Positions 12,470 to 24,100 of a stretch of DNA of 64,000 nt are shown in pieces (the first letter of the stretch is position 1; each line of letters starts with the position of its first letter). The notes beneath the pieces were generated by a model. It worked only from the letters and a program-made list of their open reading frames with translations. It searched no databases and was not told the DNA's origin. The position numbers and the translations under genes were made by a program. The stretch spans positions 16,616,001 through 16,680,000 of the forward strand of contig NC_071328.1 of NCBI RefSeq assembly GCF_010183535.1, read 5' to 3'. Origin of the DNA: Caenorhabditis remanei (lineage: Eukaryota > Nematoda > Chromadorea > Rhabditida > Rhabditidae).

Positions 12470-12995
12470 GATGTAATCATCGCGAATCGGTAACTCAACC
12501 TCCAGAATTCATGGGTCAGTTAACTCCGAAGTGAGACACCTCCCGGAGAGGTTACAATTTCTATTCCGAAAAACATCTAATGTGTGAGTATCTCCCACCT
12601 AGTGAGAAGGATTTGAATCCAACTCCGCGAGTGTAACTCCATCTCCAAAATGCATGGGTCAGATAACTCCGAAGAGAGACCACCCGGAGAGCGTACATCT
12701 TTCGCGGGAGCGTACATCAACTAGAGTCTCTCTCACTTTGTTGGCAGGATATGAATCCTACTAAGCGTGTGCAACTCAACCTCCAAAACGCATGGGTCAG
12801 TTAACTCCGAAGAGACACCACCCGGAGAGATTACATCTTTTACGCTATCGAACATCTACCGGAGCATCTCCAACCTAGTGAGAAGGATTTGAATCCAACT
12901 CCGCATGTGTATCTCCAACTCCAAAATGCATGGATCAGATAACTCCGAAGAGAGACCACCCGGAGAGAGTACATCTTACACGCATGAAAACTTCA
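12470..12995. repeat. Tandem repeat, about 140-bp period, four units
   Basis: The landmark CATGG(G/A)TCAG recurs near 12510, 12650, 12790 and 12928, always followed by (T)TAACTCCGAAG and a CCCGGAGAG motif, so the period is about 140 bp. Alternate units share extra features (TAGTGAGAAGGATTTGAATC in units 2 and 4 contexts), hinting at a dimeric higher-order unit of about 280 bp. No coding potential seen. Confidence 0.8.
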
Positions 12996-13499
12996 ACGGG
13001 AGTTCCTCCTGAAAAAGCTAGAGTAATGGTTGTACACACTCATCATTGCTTTTTTCTCCAAGTTTTTGAGATTTGTTGGCGTCGGTTCTGAAAAATGTGA
13101 ACATTGTATGACATTTTGGAAAGAAACAAGAATGCTGAAAAGAGAAAGGAAAGAGTCAGTGCATATGAGTTTAAAAGACAGTGGGGCGGAACAAAAGTAG
13201 CGAAAACGGGTTTTACCAGAAAAAAATTTCCTGGAAAGCAAGGAACCTTTTGAATAATTAGATTTTAGCAGAATCTAACAACAGAACACGACAATACAGA
13301 TAGCCGGAAGATATAGAAACTTGACAAAAGGAACTGAACTGCAGAAAACGATAGAAAGCTGTTGCCGAGAGAAACAACTTCAGCGATTAAAAATGTAAGT
13401 GATCGACATTTCAGGTAATGAGAATTATGATAAAAAGCAACGGAAGTCGCGGGCAAGGGTTGACTTTTAAAAATATATATTCTCTGATTGAAATCAGCG

Positions 13500-14520
13500 A
13501 AACCTAATTAAAAAACTCTCGGCGAAGCGGGATAAACACGATCGGGAGGAGCGAAAATTGACGAATTTGTGAACAAAATGCACAATAAGCGTCAAAGTTG
13601 AGATTATTTTTTATTGAAGTTACCCGCCGTGACATTACAATGTTTTACATCCTACGACAACTTCTCAATATTTTTTGTTTCTACTCTAAAAAGTTATCAA
13701 TATATCTGAAAATGAGCATTATAATCATAAAACGCAACGGAGAAGCAGCGGATAGAGTTATCTTTCAAAATAGTTATTCTTACGATCGGAAAGAGCGAAA
13801 ACAAATTAGTGAACAAATTGCACAATAAGCGTCAAATTTGGCATTATTTGCAGTAAATTTCAACAAAAACTCTCAAAAATATCAATTTTTCAATTATGAG
13901 AAAATTATCAATATTTTGAAGCTTTATAACTAAACTCGACAAAACCTGATTCAGAAACGGCCGGCGAAGTAAATCTCGATCGGGAGGTGTGAAAATCGAA
14001 AAAATAGCGTATAAATTGAGCAATTTCCAGTAAATTTCAGCGAAAACTCTCAAAAATCATCAAAATTTTGAAGGCCCGCACTTTTGCGTGACGGTGTTTA
14101 CGACCGTGACGTCACAATGTCTAATATCCTACGACAACTTCTCATTATTTTCTGTTTCTACTCTAAAACTGATACATATCTCTGAAAATGAGTATTATGA
14201 TTATAAAAAGCAACGGAAAAGTAGCGGACAGTAATTAATAATTTTTAAATAAATTCTCTGATTAAAATCCGCGAAAACAATGAAAAAACGGCCGGCGAAA
14301 CGTTAAAAATGAGTAAATCTCGATCGGAAGGAGCGAAAATTAACAAATTTGTGAAGAGAATGCAAAATAAGCGTAAAATTTTAGCAATTATCAGTTAAGT
14401 TTCAATAAAAATTCTCAGAAAATGACAATATTTTGAAAGTCCGCACTTTTGCGTGATGGTGTTTACGGCAGTGACGTCACGATGCCTTATATCCTACGAC
14501 ACACTTTTTCAATAAGTTGG
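13500..14520. repeat. Locally duplicated repeat family
   Basis: Three related segments near 13500-13690, 13930-14160 and 14270-14510 share (C)GGCCGGCGAA, TCGATCGG(A/G)AGG, and TGACGTCAC followed by ATCCTACGACA. A further fragment (GTCCGCATTTTGACGTGACG) lies near 15450. This looks like decayed internal repeats of one element; no terminal structure was resolved. Confidence 0.6.
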
Positions 14521-14542
14521 GAAGATTATTTCTGCTTTTTAG

Positions 14543-14905
14543 CAGACTTGTCACGGGCCGGGCCGGGCCAAAATCAGTAAAAATCTCGGCCCGGCCCGGC
14601 ACGCTCGGCCCGTTTTGAAGCATTTTTTCAAAACATTTTGAGTTTTTGAATTTTTTTTGGGAAATTTTTGGAAATTTTTTGAAAAAAGTATAGTTTTCGA
14701 ATAAACATTTAAAATTGAATTAAAATGTGAATATGTAGGATAATTTAAGCATTTTTACTCTATTTTTTCAAAAAATTTCAAAAAAAAAAATTGGTAAAAA
14801 TGGGTACCCATTTTTGAATCCGGGCCGACCGGGCCAAGAGAAATTTCGGCCCGGTTCGGCCCGGTCAAGAAAAATCTCGGCCCGGCCCGATTTTTGACAA
14901 GTCTG
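14543..14905. mobile_element. hAT-type MITE with GGGCC-rich termini (copy 1)
   Basis: 363-bp element with inverted ends CAGACTTGTCACGGGCC... and ...TTTTTGACAAGTCTG. It is flanked by a perfect 8-bp duplication, CTTTTTAG at 14535-14542 and 14906-14913. CAG-type termini with 8-bp duplications are the hallmark of hAT transposons. It encodes no transposase, so it is non-autonomous. Both subterminal regions are tandem GGGCC/GGCCC in an otherwise AT-rich element. Confidence 0.9.
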
Positions 14906-15939
14906 CTTTTTAGGCCTTAGGACAGATTTTAGCACACCTTTTTATTATTTTAGGACAGATTTCTCCTTTGTGTCTTTATTCGAGTTTCTACTAAACGTTT
15001 TGGTATTTTCTCGGTGTGTTTTTCTGAAAATTCAGAATTTCTGACCCAGTATCAACTGGTTACAAAACTTGGGAGACTTTAGCTTTATATTTCTATAATT
15101 ATAGTCAAAAAATTCAAAACTCGCTCCTATTTTTAGAGTTCAATAGAGTGCATTTACATTACCCCCAGTTAGTGTCTGATATTTACGTTTGAGTAACGAA
15201 GAGGCTACGGAACAAGCAAAAATGCTGAAATTGACGAAGAAAAGATGACAAACCGATTTTTTATTGCATTTTTAGCAAATAGCTCAGATGATGAAATTAT
15301 ATCAAAAATGAATCGCAAACCGGTGAGAGAAAAAATTGAAGCCATTAAAATAAAATTTTCAATAAAAATCCAGAAAAAATTGTCGAAAAATCACTTTTTA
15401 ACCATTTTCTCGCCGATTTTTTTTTGTTTTCAAATGCACCGCCTTTTTTCGCAGTCCGCATTTTGACGTGACGGTGTTTGCGGACAATACACAAAACCTG
15501 ACGACGGAGGTATTTCTGGAGTAAAATCACCGATTTTTATAGCAAAATGACGCTGAAAATGTAGAAAAACTGCTAAAAATCGGTTTTTAGCAGAAAAATT
15601 CATTAAAAAGGAGAAAGAAAACAAAGAAAACGCTCATAGTGGCGAGAAATTGATTTTTTTTGAAATTTCAGACAAAGTTTTGTTGGAAATAGATAGAAGT
15701 AAAAACTATATTTTCAAGTGAAAACCTAGAAAAACAGTAGGAAAATCAATATTTCGGAGATTTTTCGTCGAAAAAACACTAGAAAAATCGATTTAAATGG
15801 TCCGAAAAACACATTTTCCGCCAAAATGAGTTACGGTAGTTTTAAAGGCGCATGGCGATATATTTTGTGTTGGGTCTCGCAGCGATTGTGTATTTATTTA
15901 TTTAATTTTCTATTCTGGAGATTTTAAGTTTCATTTTAA

Positions 15940-17716
15940 GAGGTACTATCTGTAAGAGTGAGAATGTTTGTATTGAACCTTGGCACAGTTGCAAAAAGTT
16001 GTTTCAATCCGAACTCTTTTCACAACATATGTACCCCTATGGTAGTGATTTATAAAAAATATGTCACCAGTCCCCTATGACGTCATCATAGGAAAATATG
16101 CTCAATAATCGACTTTTCACCCAAAAATTCATAAAAATTTTAATTTTCCAGATAACATCGGGAAACTTTCGTAACATGTTAGAAATGTTTTTGGCTACCT
16201 TTACACAAATTTCCAGCTTCCCAGACACCCCAGAAACCGTTCAGATAAATTTCATTTCCATGTTTTTTCAACTTTTCTCAAAAAATCCCTCTAGAAATCC
16301 TCAAATTTCAAATCGTATTCGTATTCCCCGCTAAAAGTTCTATTAGGTCTAATTAAAAGCATCAAAAAATAGGGGGACCATTTTGAGATATTTCGATTTT
16401 TTCAAAAATCACATAAGGGCCCCCCCTTATGAAAATTTCATTTTTGAAAAAAATTTCAAAAAAAAACTAACTCCGAAAATAATCAGAATATTGATAAAAC
16501 CCTTGAAATAAGTCACTCACAAAATATGAAATCTCAGGAATGTGTTTGAACGGATTCCGTTTTTTTTGTTCATCCAATTTTTTCCAGTTTTTTTTCCGTT
16601 TTTATCAATAATTTGTAAAGAAGTCCTCAAATTTTATAAGATATCTTAATTCCTTGCAAAATTTAACATATATTTCAATTGACATCATTAAAAAACAGGG
16701 GGACCATTTTGAGATTTTTCCATTTATTTCGAAATTCAGATAAGGGTCCCCCCTTATGAAAGAAAATTTTTATCAAAAAAATAATTCAAATTTTTTTTGA
16801 TGCAATAGACGTTGAGAACATCGATAAAATATCGAAAATACTTTTCTATAGTTTGAACGTCTATTGCATCAAAAAAAATTTGAATTATTTTTTTGATAAA
16901 AATTTTCTTTCATAAGGGGGGACCCTTATCTGAATTTCGAAATAAATGGAAAAATCTCAAAATGGTCCCCCTGTTTTTTAATGATGTCAATTGAAATATA
17001 TGTTAAATTTTGCAAGGAAGTAGGATGTCGTTAAAAATTTGAGGACTTCTGTACAAATTATTGATAAAAACGGGAAAAAACTGGAAAAAATTGGATGAAA
17101 AAAAAACGGAATCCGTTCAAACACATTTCTGAGATTTCATATTTTGTGAGTGACTTATTTCAAGGGTTTTATCAACATTCCAATTATTTTCGGAGTTAAT
17201 TTTTTTTTGAAATTTTTTTCAAAAATGAAATTTTCATAAGGGGGGACCCTTATGTGATTTTTGAAAAAATCGAAATATCTCAAAATGGTCCCCCTACTTT
17301 TTGATGTTTTCAATCGGACCTAAAAGAACTTTCAGCGGGGAATACTAATACGATTTGAAATTTGAGAACTTCTAGAGGGAATTTTCGAGAAAAGTTGAAA
17401 AAACATGAAAATGAAATTCAATTGAACTGTTTCTGGAATGTCTGGGGTGCCGAAAATTTGTGTGGAGGTAACCAAAAACAATTCTAACATGTTGCGAAAG
17501 TTTCCCGATGTTATCTAAAAAATTGAAATTTTTATGGATTTTTGGGTGAAAAGTCCATTATTGGGCATATTTTCCTGGGATGACGTCATAGGGGACTGGT
17601 GACATATTTTTTATAAATCACTACCATAGGGGTACATATGCTGTAAAAAGAGTTTAGATTGAAACAACTTTTTGCAACTGTGCCAAGAGGAATCCTCATC
17701 TTACAGACAACGCCTC
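15940..17716. mobile_element. 1.78-kb palindromic foldback element flanked by TTAA
   Basis: Nearly the whole element is one inverted repeat centred near 16830: for example GACTGGTGACATATTTTTTA at about 17594 mirrors the segment at about 16055. Ends read GAGGTACTATCTGTAAGA and, inverted, GAGGCGTTGTCTGTAAGA, bracketed by TTAA at 15936-15939 and 17717-17720. TTAA duplications are characteristic of piggyBac-type insertion, but no transposase is encoded. It splits a repeat whose intact copy lies at 11925-12100. Confidence 0.85.
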
Positions 17717-17726
17717 TTAAGCAATT

Positions 17727-17838
17727 ATTGTCGAAATAAAAAAAGTGATACCCGGTGTTTGCGGACTTAGTGGAAAAATTATTAAAATTAGCATTAAGTC
17801 CGCAAACACCGGGTATCACTTTTCTTTATTTCGACAAT
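17727..17838. mobile_element. Small hairpin element next to the TTAA palindrome
   Basis: Arms 17727-17769 and 17795-17838 are near-perfect inverted repeats (ATTGTCGAAATAAA..., CCCGGTGTTTGCGGACTTA) around a ~25-bp AT-rich loop. It lies 7 bp beyond the palindromic element, inside the same older repeat, and so is a second independent insertion. Confidence 0.75.
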
Positions 17839-18179
17839 ATATATCAATTTTATTGCAATTTCCGAACATTCGATAATATTTATTTCAAATTTGAAGATTT
17901 TTTTTTAAATTTTGGAGTAAAAACCGATTTTATATCGGCATATCGGCTTTTGCTTTAAGAAAATTGATTGCGGACAAAATAACCGACACTTTAAAAAAAA
18001 CATTTTTTGGAAAAAAAGAATAAATTTATTGATTTTTGGAATTAAAAGAAAGAAACGAGAGCAAAAAATACAGGGCGGTGCACACGGGAGAAGGCACAAA
18101 AGCTTTGAACAAGACACGTATTGGTGGAAGCAGAAATTCAAATAAAAATCAATCGATAATGGATGACTTTAGTCAAAAA

Positions 18180-21100
18180 TTACTGTAGGCGAAGCGTGGT
18201 GAGAAGTGTTTGCACCAGTTGCGTCAGACTTGACGCCAATTGGAGTGATGTCGAGTTGGACGCCTGGAAATTATCTATTTTTATGACGAAGCTCCGCCCA
18301 CTTTAGGCCACGCCCACTTGCAAAAAGTGTATTTTGTAGTTTTAAAACTTACATTCTCCGACACTTGCTGAAGCTGTTGGACGACTTCTGGTGATGGTGT
18401 TGCGCGGGAATTGATGCCTAAAATTATTTTACTGAAACGCGTCCAAGGTGCCCCAGCCAACTTACTGTTCCGATTTGAGGATAATTGAATAGGATAGTGA
18501 GTAGAAGTTGTGTAAGCGTATCCATTTTGTTGCTGGTTGATCAAAATCGATGGGTCGTCTGCAAAATTTTGGGATTTCTATAAAAACAATTGAAGACTAC
18601 AGGTTTTTCTGATATCACCTCGTTTTTAAATTTTTCGATTTGATCTATTTTAAGCCAAGTCTATTTGAAATTTCGCTGAGGCTAACTCGAATTTGTAGTT
18701 TGTAGTTTGTAGGATTAGCCTCAGCAAAACTTAAAATGGTCGTAACTTGACTAAAAATGCTTCAATTTGAGTTTTTCAAAAACCGCCCTGAGTTAAATTT
18801 TAAGCAAAAAAAAAAACTGCAACCTCAAAAATAGCAAATTTTTTACTTCAAAATTTCAACTTCAATAAGAATAATTGTTTTAGTATTGTTGTTAATTTCA
18901 TATTTTCCTAGTTTTCCTCATCATTCTTCACTTTTCAAAACTAAATTCGGCGCTTTTAGAGTCAAGTTACGACGCTTTGAAGTTTCGCTGAGGCTAATAA
19001 ACTACAAACTACAAAATCGAGTTAGCCTCAGTGAAGATTTGTTGAGGCTAACTTACTTTCGTAGTTTGTAGTCAGTTAGCCTCAGCAAAATTTGAAATCG
19101 CTGTAATTTTGCACGTTTTCAACCGATTTCAGTGGTTTTTGGTCCAAAATGATTAATGATTTCCATTTTTTCGAATTCGGTAAAAAGTGTAGTTTGTAGT
19201 CTCTCACCTCGTTGCACAGATGGAGGTGACTGTGCAGTCGATGTTTCGTTCAAATTTCCGTTACTAAAGTGTCTAAGCGTTGTCGTTTCGATCGGCACGA
19301 CTGGCGGCATTACACTTGAAGTGGAATACGCGAATGTCGTTGAGTAATTCTGAAAATCAGATGGAGAGGAGGTGAGAAAATGCGCTCCATTGAAACGGTT
19401 ACCAAAGTGGGTTGAGCATGTTGAGGGGGACTGTCGTAGAGGACTGCTTGGGGTTCATCGGCAGTCGTAGTGTTGTCTGAAAGCAAAATATTTATACCTT
19501 TGAGGTTGGGGCGCCTTCGGCGCGTGACACTTTTGTGTTACAACTATTGGCCGTTTAGACATGATGCGCTTTCAGGTTTTGAAGAAAATTCAAAAATTTA
19601 ATAGTTTTCTGGTAGACCACATTTTGGGCTTCATTTTTCTAGTTGACAACTTTTTTCTAGCTCCGCCCATTTTTGAGATATGCGCCTTTAAAGGTAGCCT
19701 ACCTTAAAACGCTTATATCTGAAAAGTGGGCGGAGCCATCAAAAACTTGTCAATTGCAAAAATGTAGAACTGGATGAGATCTACAAAACTAGCTTAAATT
19801 CAAAACAATCGAACAGTCCGCGGTGTCAGGGCACTCTCTCACACTTGACCAATTTTTACACTGACAAAAAATTTGATCACTGTAAATAATTTTGGTCAGT
19901 GTAACTCACCCAGATTCCCAAAACTGAAATGTTTCATAGTGGTGGTTGTGGGTGTCTCCACAGTCGTCGGATACTGAGAACTCGTCTCGTATTGGAATTG
20001 AGTAGTGGCAGAAGAATTCTGAGCATTCAAAGGTGAATTCTGAATTCTCGTCTGATTCTGCTGTTCCGGTACCACGGCCGCTGCAGCTGCAAACATGGAC
20101 GGTGGATAGTGAGAGGAGGTACTGTAGATGTATGGAGTCGTGGATTCCACGGGGGTGTCACGAAGGACACCATTCGATTGGGCGTCTGCGGCGGAGAGCA
20201 TTTGGAGCACATAGTTGCTCACAGCGGTACCGGAATGGACTGCTCCGTTCATGGTTCCTGGAAAGATTAAAAGAGGTATAGAGACTACAAACTACAAAAA
20301 ATTTGAATAATTCTTACCTTGGTCAGTGTAACTTCACTAAGTTACAGTGACCACAAATACTACAAACTACAAAATCTCACCTAAACTATTCGATGAGATA
20401 TCTGCTGTTGCAATATGTACATTCTGATATAATGTATGGAAATCATTCAAATACTTCAAAGAATCAATTGGAATGTTCAGTCTCAATGTGGGAATTGTTC
20501 CTTTTGCCAAATCGTCCGTCGCGAAGTTGACATCGCTGGAAATAAAATTAATATTTGAATTTTTCATGAGATTTTGATTATTTTCGTTTTTTGAAATTTG
20601 AATTTGGGCCATTTTGAGCCAAGTTACGCCAATTTTAAATTTTGTTGAGGCTAAGACTACAAACTACAAATCTCAGTTAGCCTCAGTAAAACTTCAAATC
20701 GTCGTAACTTTGCTCAAAACGCTTTAATTTCAAATTCAAAAACTGGAATGATGATCAGTGGCTTATTCTGCAGACTACAAACTACAAAATTTTCACACTT
20801 ACACGCAATCCAGCGGCGAGAAATCAGCGAATCTCAACGAGTACATAATCGCTTGAATATACAATTTCTTTCTTGTCTCAAATGGAACGTCATACGAGAA
20901 ATGAGCGATTCCCCACAACGATGAAGAAGCCGAAGTAGAGTTGTCTGAAAATATTGTAGTTTGTAGTTTGTAGTTTGTAGTCTAGAGGCCTTACCACAGC
21001 TCGACGCGAAAGTGGTGTCAAAAGTGGTTAGCCAGACGAGTGGTCCACTTGTCGACGTGTAGATCACTTTTCCGCTCCGCCCATTCAGACGCCACGTGGC

Positions 21101-24100
21101 ACGTTGGAATGACATGGTGAAGTAGTAGGCGTGGCCAGTTGGACCGTAGTTTTCTGGAAAAAATTGTAAAAATTCGCCAACTTTGGAAGCTTGTAACATT
21201 TTAGTTTGTAGTCTAATTTTTTTTCAAATTTACATTTTCTGGTAGCTCAAAAATAGAGCTTTAATTTTGTAGTTAACAACTTTTTGATAGCTCCGCCCAC
21301 TTTTGAGATATAAGCGTTTAAGCGAAGGGAGGTCTCTCGTTTCCAGTAGGCTACCTTTAAAGGCGCATATCTCAAAAGTGGGTAGAGCTAGGAAAAAGTG
21401 GTCAACTACAAAAATATAGTGCTAGATTTTATCTACAAAACTAGTTAAGATTCAAAAAAATCGGGCGGTTCCTGGAGTCAAGACACTGTCCCAAAGTTCA
21501 CCAATTTTTACACTGACAAAAAATCTGGTCACTGTACTTTTGGTCAGTGTACTGTAACTCACCCAGATTTTTTTGCTCGATAATTGTTACACTGACAGAA
21601 AATCTATAAATTTCTGAAACTTACGAATGAGTTGTTGGAATGGAGCCTCCGGTGTCGGTACCAAATCGATATTCTCCAGTGTCGGAATAGGCACGGCTAC
21701 AATGACTTGACGGGCGGTGAAGCGGCGGCCGGCGGAGGTTTGCACGACGGCTGGGTAAGCGGCTGGAAGGAAACTTTTTTGATTGGTATTCTTGAGAAAT
21801 CTTCAAAACCTGGAGTATTTTTGTATGAAAATCGGTTAAAGAACTAGGAAAAAATGGGTCTCCTCATTGTCATTGTGTTTTTTTGTCAGTGTATTTTGTC
21901 ACTGTACTTTTTTTGTCTCTGTATTTTTTGGTCATTCTATTTTTTGGTCACTGTACATTGTCACTGTACTTTATCAGTGTATTTCGCTCATAATGCAAAC
22001 GCGCTCTACTGATAAAAACCTTGGACGCTTTAAAAGTGGAGACTCCAATAAAAGACTCAAAATCACGGTGAAAAATCAATTAATTGTTCTGATTTTTCCA
22101 CTGGGATTTTGAGTATTTCATATGGTCTCTCTCTCCTGGAGAAGGAATACTGTAGAATTTGGAAACTAGTAGAAGAATATTCTTGAATATCCCAGTCGGT
22201 TATGTCAGAACAATATGGTACTGTCTGTTCCTTTTCCGTGTCGCGGAGAAGGGGGACACTAATTGTTTGAAAGGGGGCGTGGCTTAGAAGAAGGAGACAA
22301 GGGACAACAATATGTTATTGTTCACACAACTCATAGTACTCTCCAGGGGGTAAACACTACTTTCAGGAATTACTTGGAGGGATTACTGTAGCCAATTTTG
22401 TTTTTGGTCAGTGTAACTAAGAGAGAGAGAGAGATGAAAATAGGTCATATACAGGAGTACTGTAGATTAGTAACAGTATATAAATAGCCAGTGACAGAGA
22501 CACATGTCTTCTTCTGAATACTGACGTCTCCTGAATATTCTGAGAGTCCCGAATGAATTGTCACTGTAACCCGTAACATGCAAAACTGCACATTTTGAGA
22601 GATTTTCATGGAACGCGTTACGGTGATGAACTGACGGGCGGTTTTTTCTGCTTTTTTTTTTGAGTAAGTTTCAATTTGAACATTAAACATTACCTAAATA
22701 CAATGTTCCTATTTTTCTTACAATGGAAATCCCGGCATACAGATAGTTAGGCAGAATGACAACAATACACTGATAATTTACACTTACAATGACAATGAGG
22801 GAGTAGAAGACTCAGCTGAACCCATTTTCTAATAGTTTTACCGATTTTTATTTTTTTAAACTTTCGGATATTACTATATTTTGAAATTTTGAATTTGAAC
22901 CATTTTAAACCGAGTTACGACGATTTTAATGTTTTGCTGAGGCTAAGACTACAAACTACAACAATTAGTTAGCCTCAGCAAAACTTTCAAGAGGCATAAC
23001 TTGGCTCAAAATACTCCGATTTTAATTTAAAAAACTGGAAAATGATCAGAATTTAAATGGCTATTCGGAAATACAAAAACTGAAAAAATTGAAAAATCTG
23101 GTACGACATTTAGAACCTAAAGCAATGCTACTTTCTCGTGAATTTCGGAAGTAACGGGAACTAACAAAAAATGAAGATCCAGGTTTGATCTACCAGAAAA
23201 GTTTACGTTTAAAATAATTTTGACTATTAAATTTGATCTACACGCGTACTCTTACCGTCATTAACCGAGATGACTCGTTGACTATATTCAATCAATAATC
23301 CATCAGCCAGTCTCCTCACAACTTCATTCATTCCTCCTTGTGCCAATAGACTCTGTCCGTGTCCGAATCTCCTCAGAATCTCAACTGCAGTCGCATTTTG
23401 ACTGGAACAGGTGAGGGCCAATTGCACTTGAGACACTTGTTCTCCGGGGGCGTCGAAGAAGGTCTGCAATCAGAGATTTAGTGTTGAGACAGGAAAACTA
23501 CAAACTACAAAATTAATAAAAAATTTAAATCGGACGAATTTTTAATCAGATTTTTCAATTTTTTTTCAGTTTTTGTATTTCCGAATAGCCATTTCAATTC
23601 TGATCATTTTCCAATTTTTAAAATTAAATTCGGAGAATTTTGAGCCAAGTTACGCCATATAAAAGTTTTGCTGAGGCTAACTCACTTTTGTAGTTTGTAG
23701 TCAGTTAGCCTCAGCAAAACTTGAAATAATCGTAACTTGGCTCAAAATGATCCAAATTCAATTTTTCAAACACCAAAATGTTCAAAATTTTGAGAAAAAT
23801 ACTGCAACCTCAAAATACTGACTAAAGTAATAATGAAAAAAAAAAATTTTTTTGAGCTCTAAAAATTAATCTTTTTGAAATGTTCATATTTTACTTGTTT
23901 TCTGGATCATTCTTCATTTTTCAAAATTAAATTCGGAGCATTTTGAGCCAATTTACGACCATTTCAAGTTTTGCTGAGGCTAAGAGACTACAAACTACAA
24001 ATCCGAGTTAGCCTCAGTAAAATTTCAAATCGTCGTAACTTTGCTCAAAATGCACTAAATTCAAATTTTCAAAAACTAAAACGATCAAAATTTTCAGCAG

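Larger units (their letters stand above)
11320..18179. other. Gene-free repeat block between hmr-1 and the amine oxidase
   Basis: No gene is supported in these 6.9 kb. Short open frames are AT-rich and lack splice or domain logic. The block holds the tandem repeat at 12470-12995, a family of related sequences at 13500-14520, a hAT-type MITE, a 1.78-kb palindromic element and a small hairpin element, each listed separately. The hairpin family common elsewhere is absent here, which suggests an older or differently derived block. Confidence 0.7.

Noticed and set aside
12590..12930. GGATTTGAATCCAACTCC resembling a tRNA B box
   Set aside because: It recurs in each satellite unit with no A box or cloverleaf around it.
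14543..14905. GGGCC arrays as an expandable hexanucleotide repeat
   Set aside because: They are subterminal parts of a hAT MITE bounded by 8-bp target duplications, present at similar length in each copy.
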